A stretch of 64,000 nucleotides of DNA. It comes from Phenylobacterium deserti (lineage in GTDB: Bacteria; Pseudomonadota; Alphaproteobacteria; Caulobacterales; Caulobacteraceae). The stretch spans positions 93,384-157,383 of the forward strand of contig CAMCIK010000002.1 of assembly GCA_945874825.1 (NCBI GenBank). The letters are read 5' to 3'. Each line of letters starts with the position of its first letter. Within the stretch, counting starts at the first letter, position 1. The translations under genes were made by a program, and so were the position numbers. Shown piece by piece: positions 1 to 10,379 of this stretch. Below the pieces are notes generated by a model. The model did not search any database and was not told where the DNA came from. It was given only the letters and a program-made list of their open reading frames with translations.

Positions 1-192
1 CCCGCCATCCACTCGGCAGCTATTTCCACCCTTCTGGTCCAGGAGCTGGGCGGAGCCACCGTTATCGGGCCCCTGCTGCTGGGTCTGGAGAAGTCCGTAC
101 AGATCGCGCCCCTCGGCGCCTCGGTGTCCAAGATCCTGCAGATGGCCACACTGGCTGCCTACGAGCAGGACGTGGTGGACGAGCAGGCCTGA
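1..192 (+). CDS. NADP-dependent malic enzyme, C-terminal phosphotransacetylase-like domain (5' truncated by window)
   Basis: Open frame from base 1: PAIHSAAISTLLVQELGGATVIGPLLLGLEKSVQIAPLGASVSKILQMATLAAYEQDVVDEQA*, resembling MaeB C-termini. Confidence 0.8.
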   Translation, partial: PAIHSAAISTLLVQELGGATVIGPLLLGLEKSVQIAPLGASVSKILQMATLAAYEQDVVDEQA

Positions 193-1296
193 TCAGGCTT
201 TCGAGGGCTGGACCCCGCCGGGCCGGCCGTCCGCCGACAGGAGGACCGCCACCCAGCGCGATCCCGGGAACTGGGCGCAGATCACCATCACGATCACCGT
301 GAGGGGGGTCGAGAGGAACATGCCAATCACCCCCCAGAGCCATCCCCAGAAGGCGAGGGACAAGAGCACGACCAGCGGGTCCATGTTGAGGCTGCGCGCC
401 TGCATCCGCGGCGCAATGATGTTGCCCACCACGAAGTGAAGGCCCTGCAGGACGGCGTAGAGGAAGATCGCCTGCCAGAGGGTCGGGAACTGCATGAGGG
501 CAAAGACCGGCGCGATCACCACACCGAGGGCGGCGCCAAGGATGGGGATGTAGCAGGCCAGGAAGATGAGCACGGCCAGGAAGGTCGCACCGTCCAGGCC
601 GACGATGGTCATGGCCACCCAGGAGGCCGCCGCGATCATCAGGCCGGTGATGGTCTGGACCCAGAGGTACTGCTCCACAGACCCGAGGATCGACCGGTAG
701 GCAATGACCATGTTGCGGCGCTCACCGCGCTCCGTCGACAGGTTCAGGACCTTGCGCTCGAACGCCCGGCCGGAGGCGAGGAGGAAGCCAAGGTAGATGA
801 GGATCAGGACGGTGTCAGCGGCCAGGTTGCGGACCACCCCCGCTGCGCTGGCGAGATAGGCCCCCGGGTTCAGCTGCAGCAGGAGCTCATCCAGGGTCGG
901 CACGGATGCCGTGTGGAGCGCGCCGGCCAGCCGGGAGATCAGGTCGTTGAGCCGGGGCGCGTAGCTCACCAGCTTGCTGGCGAAGGCGGACGCATTGTCG
1001 ATGGTCAGGACCAGAAGGACGCCGAAGAGGACGATAGTGATGAGGAGGGCGGCGGGCATGCCGAAGCGTCTGCCGCCAGGAAGCATCTGCCCCAGGAGGC
1101 GCTCGAGGGAGTTGGCGAAGCTCTGGATGACCACCGCCAGGAACACGGCCATGGCCAAGGGCGCCAGCACGCCGGAAAGGAACTTGGCCGCCGTCGCCGT
1201 CGCGATAACGGCCAGTATGCCCAGGCAGACCTGTTCGAAGGTCGCGTGGGATTCGGCGCGGGGGACGGGGCTGGGGGAGGAGTCGGCAGGGTTCAC
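193..1296 (-). CDS. AI-2E family (PerM/UPF0118) transporter
   Basis: Multi-TM protein with family-like C-terminus (GNIIAPRMQARSLNMDPLVVLLSLAFWGWLWGVIGMFLSTPL). GTG start at 1296 preferred to the longest ORF, which overlaps the divergent gene. Confidence 0.85.
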   Translation of the reverse strand: MNPADSSPSPVPRAESHATFEQVCLGILAVIATATAAKFLSGVLAPLAMAVFLAVVIQSFANSLERLLGQMLPGGRRFGMPAALLITIVLFGVLLVLTIDNASAFASKLVSYAPRLNDLISRLAGALHTASVPTLDELLLQLNPGAYLASAAGVVRNLAADTVLILIYLGFLLASGRAFERKVLNLSTERGERRNMVIAYRSILGSVEQYLWVQTITGLMIAAASWVAMTIVGLDGATFLAVLIFLACYIPILGAALGVVIAPVFALMQFPTLWQAIFLYAVLQGLHFVVGNIIAPRMQARSLNMDPLVVLLSLAFWGWLWGVIGMFLSTPLTVIVMVICAQFPGSRWVAVLLSADGRPGGVQPSKA

Positions 1297-1386
1297 GTAC
1301 GCAACATGCCACAGAGCGCCGGCTTTGCGAAACCCCGGCCACAGGCGATACAGTTGCGATGAAGGCGGGGCGCGGCCCTGCAGGAC

Positions 1387-2862
1387 ATGTCTGGAGGGCC
1401 CATGACAGAAGCGACGCAGCCTGAGGGCGTTCTCATCGGCAGATCGGGCCATCCCGAGATCCTGCGCCTGGACCGGGCCAACCGGCATGGGCTGGTGGCG
1501 GGGGCCACGGGGACTGGCAAGACGGTCACCCTGCAGATCCTGGCCCAGGGCCTGTCCGACGCCGGGGTCCCGGTCTTCGCCGCCGACGTCAAGGGAGACC
1601 TCTGCGGGATCGCCGTGCCCGGAGAGCCGGGCGAGAAGATGCTGGCGCGGGCCCGGTCAATGGACCTGGACCTCAGCCCGATCGCCGCCCCGGTCATCCT
1701 GTGGGACCTGTTCGGCGCCCAGGGCCATCCCATCCGCGCCACCGTGTCAGAGGTCGGGCCCCTCCTGATCTCCCGCATGCTAGAGCTGAACGAAGTCCAG
1801 GAGGGCGTCCTGTCGGTGGTGTTCCGCGCCGCCGACGACGAAGGCCTCCTGCTCCTGGACATGAAGGATCTCCAGGCCGCCCTGACCTTCGCCTCCGAGA
1901 ACGCCGCCGCCCTGGGCGCCCGCTACGGCAACGTCTCGACGGCTACCGTGGCCACCATCCAGCGCAAGCTCCTGGTGCTTGAGGACCAGGGCGGGGCCGG
2001 CCTGTTCGGCGAACCCGCCCTCGACCTGTCCGACTTCATGCGGCGGGACCCCCAGGGGCGTGGCTACGTTAACATCCTGGCCGCGGACCGGCTGATCGCC
2101 TCGCCCCGGCTCTACGCCACCTTCCTGCTCTGGCTCATGTCCGAGCTCTTCGAAGCCCTGCCCGAGGTTGGCGACGCCGACCGGCCCAAGCTGGCCTTCT
2201 TCTTCGACGAGGCCCACCTCCTGTTCCGGGATGCGCCGAAGTCCCTCCTGGAGAAGGTCGAGCAGGTGGTGCGCCTGATCCGGTCCAAGGGCGTCGGGGT
2301 CTATTTCGTCACCCAGAACCCGGCCGATATCCCCGACAGCGTCCTGGGCCAACTGGGGAACCGCATCCAGCACGCCCTGCGGGCCTATACTCCCGCCGAA
2401 CAGAGGGGGCTGAAGGCAGCGGCGGCCAGCTTCCGGGTCAATCCCGACTTCGACACCGCCGAGGCCATCCAGGGCCTGGGCGTGGGCGAGGCCCTGGTCT
2501 CGGTGCTCGACGAAAAGGGCGCGCCCACAGTGGTGCAGAAGACCCTGATCCGCCCGCCGGCCTCCCGCCTTGGCCCCCTGTCCCCCGGGGAAAGGGCGGC
2601 CCTGATGGGCTCGAGCCCCGTCCGGGGCGCCTATGACCAGGCCATCGACCGCGACAGCGCCTTTGAAGTCCTCAAGGCCCGGGCAGCGGCCAAGGCCGGG
2701 CAGGTCCCCGCACCGGGGCGGGCCCCGGCCCGGGCTCCGTCGGCAAGCCGCGGTCGCCAGTCCATGGGCGAAACCTTCACCAAGCAACTCCTGCGCACCC
2801 TGGCTTCCTCCGCCGGTCGGGAGATCATGCGCGGGGTCCTCGGGGGCATGCGCCGGCGCTGA
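1387..2862 (+). CDS. HerA-like/DUF853 ATPase
   Basis: Walker A GATGTGKTVT; Walker B-like LAFFFDEAHLLF; FVTQNPADIPDSVLGQLGNRIQHALRAYTP typical of DUF853. Confidence 0.88.
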   Translation: MSGGPMTEATQPEGVLIGRSGHPEILRLDRANRHGLVAGATGTGKTVTLQILAQGLSDAGVPVFAADVKGDLCGIAVPGEPGEKMLARARSMDLDLSPIAAPVILWDLFGAQGHPIRATVSEVGPLLISRMLELNEVQEGVLSVVFRAADDEGLLLLDMKDLQAALTFASENAAALGARYGNVSTATVATIQRKLLVLEDQGGAGLFGEPALDLSDFMRRDPQGRGYVNILAADRLIASPRLYATFLLWLMSELFEALPEVGDADRPKLAFFFDEAHLLFRDAPKSLLEKVEQVVRLIRSKGVGVYFVTQNPADIPDSVLGQLGNRIQHALRAYTPAEQRGLKAAAASFRVNPDFDTAEAIQGLGVGEALVSVLDEKGAPTVVQKTLIRPPASRLGPLSPGERAALMGSSPVRGAYDQAIDRDSAFEVLKARAAAKAGQVPAPGRAPARAPSASRGRQSMGETFTKQLLRTLASSAGREIMRGVLGGMRRR

Positions 2863-2869
2863 CGGCACG

Positions 2870-2905
2870 AAAAAGGGGCCGGCCCCGAAGGACCGGCCCC
2901 TCGTT
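2870..2905 (-). terminator. Rho-independent terminator for the minus-strand SDR gene (possibly bidirectional)
   Basis: Minus strand: AGGGGCCGG-loop-CCGGCCCCTTTTTCG; 9-bp perfect stem plus T-run. Confidence 0.7.
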
Positions 2906-2922
2906 TCGCAAGAGTTCGAAGT

Positions 2923-3705
2923 CTAGCGCGGCGCCATACGGATGGAGCCGTCGAGGCGCACGTCCTCGCCGTTGAAGTAGCCGTTGGTGATCATGGTCAG
3001 GGCCAGCTGGGCGTACTCCTCGGGATTGCCGAGACGCTTGGGGAAGGGCACCGAGGCCGCCAGGGCTTCCTTCACCTGGGGCGGGGCCCCGTTCATCAGC
3101 GGGGTCGAGAAGATGCCCGGCAGGATGGTGTTCACCCGGATGCCGTCTCCGGCGAGGTCACGGGCGATGGGCAGGGTCATGCCCACCACGCCGCCCTTGG
3201 AGGCGGAATAGGCCGCCTGGCCCATCTGGCCATCCTCGGCCGCCACGGAGGCGGTATTGACGATGGCGCCACGCTCACCGTCCTCGAGGGGCTCGAGGTC
3301 CAGCATGCCCTTCGCCGACTTAGCAACGCAGCGGAAGGTGCCGACCAGATTGATCTGGATGATCAGGTTGAAGGCGTCGAGGGGGAAGTGCTTGGTCTCG
3401 CCGGTCTGCCTGTCGCGGCTGGCGGTCTTGGCGGCGTTGCCGGTGCCGGCGCAGTTCACGAGAATGCGCTCCTGGCCGTGCGCGGCGCGGGCCTTTTCGA
3501 AGGCGGCGTCGACGTCGGCGTCAGACGTGACATTGCATTTGCAGAACACGCCGCCCACTTCTTTGGCGACTTGTTCGCCCTTCGCCTCATTCATGTCGAA
3601 AATGGCGACCTTGACTCCGTGTGACGCGAGGGCGCGGACTGTGGCCTCGCCGAGGCCGGAAGCGCCGCCGGTAACGACGGCGGCAATGGAGGAATCGAGT
3701 TTCAT
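2923..3705 (-). CDS. SDR family oxidoreductase (3-hydroxyacyl-CoA dehydrogenase type 2-like)
   Basis: TGGASGLG cofactor motif, NTASVAAEDGQMGQAAYSASKGGV active site region. Confidence 0.85.
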   Translation of the reverse strand: MKLDSSIAAVVTGGASGLGEATVRALASHGVKVAIFDMNEAKGEQVAKEVGGVFCKCNVTSDADVDAAFEKARAAHGQERILVNCAGTGNAAKTASRDRQTGETKHFPLDAFNLIIQINLVGTFRCVAKSAKGMLDLEPLEDGERGAIVNTASVAAEDGQMGQAAYSASKGGVVGMTLPIARDLAGDGIRVNTILPGIFSTPLMNGAPPQVKEALAASVPFPKRLGNPEEYAQLALTMITNGYFNGEDVRLDGSIRMAPR

Positions 3706-3762
3706 GGACGCTGAGCTCCCGTGCTCGTCTAAGGGAAAACCTGAACCCATGCCTTTATCCCG

Positions 3763-4188
3763 ATGAACGCCGACTCAAAAGCATCACGCGACGTAAATCC
3801 GGGGGGAATCGACCCCGACTCGCCAATCCATCCTGACCGGGCCCTGGTTCCTGAGGTCATCCGGGTCAATGAAAGCCGGGTCCGGCGGGGTTTCTGGCCG
3901 AAGATCCGGCGGGTCGCCTCGCGGATTCCCTTCGCCACCGACGCCCTCGCCGTCTGGCGGTGCGCGCAGGACCCGGCGACGCCCCGCACCGCCAAGGCAC
4001 TCATGGTGGCGGCCCTGGCCTATTTCGTCCTGCCGACGGACACCCTGCCCGACTTCCTGGGGGTCGTGGGCTTCACGGACGACGCCGCCGTTTTCACCGC
4101 CCTGCTGGCGCTGATCGGCAAGCACCTCAAGCCCGAGCATCGCGCAGCCGCGGCGGCCGACCTGGCGCGCCTGCGCGGTGAGGACTAG
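3763..4188 (+). CDS. YkvA family protein (DUF1232)
   Basis: KALMVAALAYFVLPTDTLPDFLGVVGFTDDAAVFTALLALIGKHLKPEHR is the DUF1232 signature. Confidence 0.85.
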   Translation: MNADSKASRDVNPGGIDPDSPIHPDRALVPEVIRVNESRVRRGFWPKIRRVASRIPFATDALAVWRCAQDPATPRTAKALMVAALAYFVLPTDTLPDFLGVVGFTDDAAVFTALLALIGKHLKPEHRAAAAADLARLRGED

Positions 4189-4235
4189 ATCCTGTTCCGA
4201 TATGTGGGAACCGGTTATCGGATCCAAACAGGATC
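4188..4235. repeat. Dispersed palindromic repeat, unit A, copy 1
   Basis: GATCCTGTTCCGATATGTGGGAACCGGTTATCGGATCCAAACAGGATC; outer GATCCTGTT/AACAGGATC and inner CCGATA/TATCGG arms. Confidence 0.9.
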
Positions 4236-4251
4236 TAACGTTTTGGACATG

Positions 4252-4294
4252 GAGCCTGTTCCCTTCAGTCGTTCCATCTGAAGGGAACAGGCTC
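4252..4294. repeat. Unit B hairpin of the compound repeat, copy 1 (possible bidirectional terminator)
   Basis: Perfect 17-bp inverted repeat GAGCCTGTTCCCTTCAG / CTGAAGGGAACAGGCTC with 9-nt loop. Confidence 0.9.
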
Positions 4295-5712
4295 TAGGCC
4301 TTGATCTGGCCGTCCAGCATCTTGCGGATGCCGGGGCCGTAGGGCGGGCGCAGCATCTTCAGCGGGCCGATGTCGTTCTTCATCTGGCTGAAGATGGCCT
4401 TGCGGTGGCTGAACTCCCGGAAGCCGTCGACGCCGTGATAGCTGCCCATGCCGGAAGGACCGACGCCACCGAAGGGCAGGTCTTCCTGGGCCACATGCAT
4501 GATCACGTCGTTCACGGTAACGCCCCCGGCCGTCGTCCGGCTCAGCACCTCTTCGCGCTCGGCGGGGTCATCGCCGAAGTAGTAGAGGCCCAGGGGCCGG
4601 TCGTGGTCGTTCACATAGGCCAGGGCCTCGTCGAGGGTCTCGTAGCTCTTCACCGGCAGGACCGGGCCGAAGATCTCCTCCTGCATCACCTTCATGTCGT
4701 CGGTGGGGTCGAGGATCAGGGTCGGGGCGATCTTGCGATGGGGCTGCTGGGAAAGGTCCTCGCCCTCGGGCTTGAGCTCGATCACCCGGGCGCCCTTGGC
4801 CCGGGCGTCGTCGATGTAGCCAGTAATCCGGTCATAGTGCCGCTGGGCGATGATCGAGGTGTAGTCAGGGTTGTCCTTGATCGTCGGGAACATTGTGGCG
4901 ACGGAGGCGCGGGCAGCGGCGACAAAGCCCTCCACCTGGTCCTTCGGTGCCAGGACGTAGTCGGGAGCCAGGCAGATCTGGCCCGCATTCAGCGTCTTGC
5001 CGTTCATGACCCGGGCGGCGGCCACCTTCAGGTCCGCTGACTTGCCCAGGATCACCGGGCTCTTGCCGCCGAGCTCGAGGGTGACGGGCACCAGGTTCTC
5101 GGCCGCGGCACGCATGACGTGGCGGGCGACCGAGGTCGCCCCCGTGAAGATCAGGTGGTCGAAGGCCAGGCGCGAGAAGGCCTCGCCCACCTCCGGCCCG
5201 CCGGTGACCACGGCGATCTCCTCCTCGGAGAAGGCACCCGCAAACATCGTGGACATCAGCTCGGAAGTGGCCGGCGTGAACTCAGAAGGCTTGATCATAG
5301 CCCGGTTGCCGGCCGCCAGTATGCCCGCGAGGGGCGCAAAGGTCAGGTTGACGGGGAAGTTCCAGGGGCTGATCACCCCCACCACGCCCTTGGGCTGGAA
5401 GCGCACCTCGGCCTTGGCGCCGAACAGGCCCAGGATGGCGGGGGTCGGCTTGCGCTTCTCGGGGCGCATCCATTTGGCGAGGTTGTCCCGGGCGTGCTGC
5501 AGTGGGCCGATGGAGCCGGCAATGTCGGTGAAGGCCGTGGCCTCCCGGGACCGGGAGCCGAAGTCGGTATTGAGGGTCTCCTCGATGGCCTGGCGGTTCT
5601 CGCGCAGGAGGCGGATGCAGCGATCGATGCGTTCGATCCGCAGGGCCGCGCTGGCCTCGCCGTCGCGCAGGTGGGCCGCCTTCTGGCGCTCGAGAATGGC
5701 CTGCATGTCCAT
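4294..5712 (-). CDS. Coniferyl aldehyde dehydrogenase-like ALDH
   Basis: VISPWNFPVNLTFAPLAGILAAGNRAMIKPSE, VTLELGGKSPVIL, NAGQICLAPDYV. Confidence 0.85.
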   Translation of the reverse strand: MDMQAILERQKAAHLRDGEASAALRIERIDRCIRLLRENRQAIEETLNTDFGSRSREATAFTDIAGSIGPLQHARDNLAKWMRPEKRKPTPAILGLFGAKAEVRFQPKGVVGVISPWNFPVNLTFAPLAGILAAGNRAMIKPSEFTPATSELMSTMFAGAFSEEEIAVVTGGPEVGEAFSRLAFDHLIFTGATSVARHVMRAAAENLVPVTLELGGKSPVILGKSADLKVAAARVMNGKTLNAGQICLAPDYVLAPKDQVEGFVAAARASVATMFPTIKDNPDYTSIIAQRHYDRITGYIDDARAKGARVIELKPEGEDLSQQPHRKIAPTLILDPTDDMKVMQEEIFGPVLPVKSYETLDEALAYVNDHDRPLGLYYFGDDPAEREEVLSRTTAGGVTVNDVIMHVAQEDLPFGGVGPSGMGSYHGVDGFREFSHRKAIFSQMKNDIGPLKMLRPPYGPGIRKMLDGQIKA

Positions 5713-5765
5713 GGGGATCCCTCCGGTCTGACTGGGAGTGAAGAGGCCCAGCGATTGCGCTCCCG

Positions 5766-6680
5766 TCAAGAGCGTACAGCGGCGGCCCTGCGAGAGGCCG
5801 CGTGCTCGCGCCAGGTGATGAAGAGGGTGGAGGCCACCACCACGGCAGCGCCCAGGATCGTCCAGACTGTGGGGATCTCCGCGAACAGGAAGAAGCCGAC
5901 GGCGGCGGCGAAGACGAGGCGGATGTAGTCCACCGGCGCCATGGCGGCGGCGTCGCCTGCGGCCATCCCACGGATGTAGAAGGCCTGGGTCGCGGTGCCC
6001 ATGACGCCCATCAGGGACAGGAGGGCGAGGTCCACAGGCTCGGGCCAGCGCCAGGACAGGAGGGCGCCGGGGACGGAGAAGACCAGGCCCAGGCTCGCGG
6101 ACCAGACCAGGAGGACCATCGGGGCGTGGTCCCGGGTCAGTACCTTCATGCCCGTCACCGTCAGGGCGAAGAGGAAGGACGATGCCAGCATGGCCAGGGC
6201 CGGTAGCCCCAGGGCAAAGTGCCCCCCGACGCCGGGGCGGACCATGATCAACACGCCGGCGAAACCGGCCAGGGCGGCGAAGATGCGCAGGGGTCCAATC
6301 CGCTCGCCCACCACGAAGGCGGCCAGGGGCACCAGCCAGAGGCTACGGGTGAAGGACAGGGCGTTGGCGTCCGCCAGGGGCATGTTCTGGAAGGCGTAGA
6401 AGGACAGCATGGTGCCCAGGGTCCCCGCCGCGGCCCGGAAGACCAGCAGGTCGGCCCGGCTGGTGGCGAAGGCCGCTGACCGGTGATGGAGGATGATCGG
6501 CAACAGGATCAGGAAGCCCGCCGCCTGGCGGTAGAAGGTCTGCAGCCCCGGGGAGTAGCCTGCGCCAAGGTACTTGATGAGGGTCGTCATGACCGTGAAG
6601 GCCAGGGCCGACGCCGTCATCCAGAGGGCACCCTGGACGTTGGGGGAAAGCCCGGTGAAGGCGGCCGCGGCGCGGTTCAA
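5766..6680 (-). CDS. DMT (EamA) family transporter
   Basis: About 10 TM segments with an EamA-like duplicated domain. Confidence 0.82.
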   Translation of the reverse strand: MNRAAAAFTGLSPNVQGALWMTASALAFTVMTTLIKYLGAGYSPGLQTFYRQAAGFLILLPIILHHRSAAFATSRADLLVFRAAAGTLGTMLSFYAFQNMPLADANALSFTRSLWLVPLAAFVVGERIGPLRIFAALAGFAGVLIMVRPGVGGHFALGLPALAMLASSFLFALTVTGMKVLTRDHAPMVLLVWSASLGLVFSVPGALLSWRWPEPVDLALLSLMGVMGTATQAFYIRGMAAGDAAAMAPVDYIRLVFAAAVGFFLFAEIPTVWTILGAAVVVASTLFITWREHAASRRAAAVRS

Positions 6681-7546
6681 CCCTGTCCGGAGCCCGGAGC
6701 CACCTGCATGAGGGACTCCCCGAAGATCGCCGCAAACGGGGACCCGGCCTCAGGGTCCCAGCTGTGGCGCGAGCCCACCGTGATGCCGCCATCCACCACC
6801 AGGTGGGTCCCGGTCACGAAGGCCGAGGCGTCGGAGGCCAGGTAGAGGGCGGCCTGGGCGATGTCCTGGGGCAGGCCGGGCTTCTTCACCGGCTGGGCGA
6901 TCTGGGCGTTCTGGGCCACCAGGGCGGCCATCTGGTCGGCGGCGTCCCGGGTCATGCCCATGGTGGCGCCAAAGATGGAGGTGGCGATCAGCCCGGGGCA
7001 GATGGCGTTGACCCGGATGCCCTGGGGCGACAGTTGGGCGGCGGCGCAGCGGCTCATGTGCACCACCCCAGCCTTGGCCGTGGAATAGGCGATCGGGCCC
7101 CAGCCCGCCTGCAGGCCGGCGATGGAGGCGGTGTTGATGATCGACCCGCCGCCCCGCTTCAGCATGGCGGGCACCGCATGCTTCATGCCCAGGGCCGGGC
7201 CCCGGACCAGGATGTCGAAGATCCAGTTCCAGCCATCGGCGGTGACCTCGGTGATGGCCCCCATCCGGTCCGAGATGCCGGCGTTGTTGAACTGGATGTC
7301 GAGGCCGCCAAAGGCACTCTCGGCCAGGGCCACGGCCGCCACGATGTCCGCCTCGGCGGTGACATCACAGCGCGCATAGCGCACGGCGTCCGGGAACCGG
7401 CGCTCAAGCATGGCGCCCTTTTCGTCCTGGACGTCGGCGGCGATCACCTTCGCTCCCTCCGAGATGAAGAGTTCCAGGGTTCCCAGGCCGATGCCCGAGG
7501 CCGCCCCCGTGATCATCGCCACCTTGCCTTCAAGCCTTCCGGCCAT
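6677..7546 (-). CDS. SDR family oxidoreductase
   Basis: MITGAASGIGLGTLELF, NNAGI, YSTAKAGVVHM, VDGG. Confidence 0.85.
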   Translation of the reverse strand: MAGRLEGKVAMITGAASGIGLGTLELFISEGAKVIAADVQDEKGAMLERRFPDAVRYARCDVTAEADIVAAVALAESAFGGLDIQFNNAGISDRMGAITEVTADGWNWIFDILVRGPALGMKHAVPAMLKRGGGSIINTASIAGLQAGWGPIAYSTAKAGVVHMSRCAAAQLSPQGIRVNAICPGLIATSIFGATMGMTRDAADQMAALVAQNAQIAQPVKKPGLPQDIAQAALYLASDASAFVTGTHLVVDGGITVGSRHSWDPEAGSPFAAIFGESLMQVAPGSGQG

Positions 7547-7570
7547 GTCCGTTCTCCTGTCCGAAACGCG

Positions 7571-8577
7571 TCAGTCGCCGAGGGTGACGACAACCTTGCC
7601 CATGGCCTTGCGGCTGCCCAGGTGGGCGATGGCGTCGGCGGCCTTCGCAAAGGCGAAGCGCTCGGAGACGTAGGGCCGGATCTTGCCCTGGGCGTAGAGG
7701 TCGATGAGTTCGAGGTTGGCCTTCTGGAAGAGGTCCGGATTGCGGGCCGTCCAGTTACCCCAGATCACACCCACGATGTCGCAGCCCTTCAGCAGGGGCA
7801 GGTTCAGGGGGATGCGGGGGATCTCGCCGGCGGCGAAGCCGATCACGAGGTAACGGCCTTCCCAGGCGATGGAGCGCAGGGCGGGCTCGGCATAGTCGCC
7901 GCCAATGGCGTCGTAGATGACGTTCGCACCCGTCTCGCCGCAGGCCTCCTTGAAGAGTTGGGACAGGTGCTTCTGGCCGTCGCGGTCAAAGGGACCCCGG
8001 CCGTAGACCACGCCGGATTCGGCGCCATGGCGGATGGCGAGGTCGACCTTTTCCTGGGTAGAGCAGGCGGCGATGACCCGGGCCCCCATGGCCTTGCCCA
8101 ACTCGACGGCCGCCAGGCCGACGCCGCCGGCCGCGCCGAGGACCAGCATGGTCTCGCCGGCCTTCAGGTGACCCCGGTCCTTGAGGGCGTGGTAGGAGGT
8201 GCCGTAGGTGAGGATGAAGGCGGCGGCCTCGTCATAGGGCATGGCGTCCGGGATCGGGGTCAGGCGCCCGGCGGGGGCGACGATCTCCTCGACCAGGCCG
8301 CCATGACCGATCTGGGCTAGGACGCGGTCGCCCACCTTCACCTCGGTGACACCCTCGGCGATCTCGGTGACGATGCCCGAAACCTCGCCGCCCGGGGCGA
8401 AGGGCCGCGGGGGCTTGGACTGGTACTTGTCCTCGATGATCAGGACGTCCGGGAAGTTGATGCCGACGGCCTTGACCTGAACCCGGGCGCCGCCTGGGCG
8501 CAGGGCAGGGGCGTCGATGTCCTCGATCACCAGGGTTTCGGGCCCGCCGACAACCTTGCTCAGGACCGCTTTCATGT
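7571..8577 (-). CDS. NADPH:quinone oxidoreductase family (MDR) protein
   Basis: [49 protein letters not shown]. Confidence 0.85.
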
Positions 8578-8728
8578 CTCTCTCCCCCAATTCTTGACGC
8601 ACTTGGCGATTGCGGCGCACGCTAGCCCAGCCGTCCGGCGCGCGGAAGCCGTCGGGGCCAAAGAATCAGCGGATTTGGCGGGTGCCCCGGCCTCGCCTAT
8701 AGTCCCGCCTCCTGGTGCCGAGGCTTCC

Positions 8729-9931
8729 GTGACCATCACCCTTGACCTTTCCCGGTCCCGAGACGCCGCCGCCGCCCCGGCGCGGCGACAGAACCTGACG
8801 GGCCTGACCCGGCCGGCCCTTGTGGCCGCGCTGGAGGCGGGCGGCCTGGTGCAGGCCGGCAAGGCCAAGATGCGGGCCTCGCAGCTCTGGCGATGGATGC
8901 ACCACTACGGGGTGACCGACTTCGCCCTGATGACCGACGTGGCCAAGGAGCTGCGGGCGGCCCTCTCCGACGCCTACGACCTTTCGCGTCCCGAGGTGGT
9001 CGAGCGCCAGGTCTCGGTAGACGGGACCCGGAAGTGGCTGATCCGCATGGCGCCCGGCGTCGAGGTCGAGACTGTCTACATCCCGGACGTCGGCCGGTCC
9101 GGCGCCTTGTGCGTCTCCAGCCAGGTGGGCTGCACCCTGAACTGCACCTTCTGCCATACAGGCACCCAGCCCCTGGTGCGCAACCTGACGGCGGCCGAGA
9201 TCGTCGCCCAGGTCCAGGTGGCCCGGGACGAGCTTGGCGAATGGCCCTCGCCCAAGGAGGATCGCCGGCTCTCCAACATCGTCTTCATGGGCATGGGCGA
9301 GCCGCTCTACAATCTCGACAGCGTGGCCGACGCCATCGACATCATTGCCGACAACGAGGGGATCGCCATCTCCCGCCGGCGGATCACCGTTTCCACCTCG
9401 GGGGTGGTTCCAGAGCTCAAGGCTCTGGGCGAGCGCACCCAGGCCATGCTCGCCATCTCGCTTCACGCCACGAACGATGCCCTGCGCGACGAGCTGGTGC
9501 CCATCAACCGGAAGTATCCCATCGCCGAGCTGATCGCCAGCATCCGGGCCTATCCGGGCCTGGGCAACGCCCGCCGCGTGACCTTCGAGTACGTCATGCT
9601 CAAGGGGGTGAACGACAGCCCGGCCGAGGCCTGGGCCCTGGTGAAACTGCTGGCTGGCATCCCGGCCAAGATCAACCTCATCCCCTTCAACCCCTGGCCC
9701 GGCAGCCCCTACGCCTGCTCGGACTGGGGAGCCATCGAGGCCTTCGCCGCCATCTTGAACCGGGCAGGCTACGCCTCGCCCATCCGCACCCCCCGGGGTC
9801 GTGACATCCTCGCCGCCTGTGGCCAGCTCAAGAGCGAAAGCGAGAAGGAGCGGGCGTCCGTGCGCCGCGCCCGGGAACGCGCCGTTGCCTTGGGCGACTC
9901 TGCGGCAACCGATCCCCGGGACCCGGACTGA
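8729..9931 (+). CDS. rlmN: 23S rRNA (adenine(2503)-C(2))-methyltransferase RlmN
   Basis: Radical [55 protein letters not shown]. Start uncertain (ORF opens at 8594). Confidence 0.93.
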   Translation: MTITLDLSRSRDAAAAPARRQNLTGLTRPALVAALEAGGLVQAGKAKMRASQLWRWMHHYGVTDFALMTDVAKELRAALSDAYDLSRPEVVERQVSVDGTRKWLIRMAPGVEVETVYIPDVGRSGALCVSSQVGCTLNCTFCHTGTQPLVRNLTAAEIVAQVQVARDELGEWPSPKEDRRLSNIVFMGMGEPLYNLDSVADAIDIIADNEGIAISRRRITVSTSGVVPELKALGERTQAMLAISLHATNDALRDELVPINRKYPIAELIASIRAYPGLGNARRVTFEYVMLKGVNDSPAEAWALVKLLAGIPAKINLIPFNPWPGSPYACSDWGAIEAFAAILNRAGYASPIRTPRGRDILAACGQLKSESEKERASVRRARERAVALGDSAATDPRDPD

Positions 9932-9941
9932 AGGAAGCCCC

Positions 9942-10370
9942 ATGCCGAACGCCCTCACCTCTCCCGAGATTCTGGCCTTCGCTGCCGGGTTTCCCTTGGC
10001 CCTGCTGCACGCCGCGGCCACCCTGACCATCCTCGTCGCGGGTGCCGGGCTCTACGTGGTGCTCACCCCGCATCGGGAGATCGCCCTGATCCGCGAAGGC
10101 AACGCCGCCGCCGCCCTCTCCTTCGCTGGGGTCCTGGCGGGCCTGGCCCTGCCCCTCGCCGCCGCCATGACCGCCTCGGCCTCCCTGCTGGAGATCATCA
10201 TGTGGGGCGTGCCGACCGTCGTGGTTCAGCTGCTGGTCTTCCGCATCGTCGACCTCATGCTCCACGGGCTTCCCGCGCGCATCCGGGACGGCGAGATGTC
10301 TGCGGCGGTGCTGTTGGCTGGGGCCAAGTTCGCCTCGGCTATCGTCCTCGCCGCCGCTGTCGCGGGGTAG
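9942..10370 (+). CDS. DUF350 domain membrane protein
   Basis: Four hydrophobic segments, EIALIREGNAAAALSFAGVLAGLALPLA. Confidence 0.75.
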   Translation: MPNALTSPEILAFAAGFPLALLHAAATLTILVAGAGLYVVLTPHREIALIREGNAAAALSFAGVLAGLALPLAAAMTASASLLEIIMWGVPTVVVQLLVFRIVDLMLHGLPARIRDGEMSAAVLLAGAKFASAIVLAAAVAG

Positions 10371-10379
10371 GAGACGGGC

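Noticed and set aside
6764-8320. 518-aa plus-strand ORF opposite the SDR and MDR genes
   Set aside because: Antisense to two clear dehydrogenases; His/Gly/Asp-rich shadow composition.
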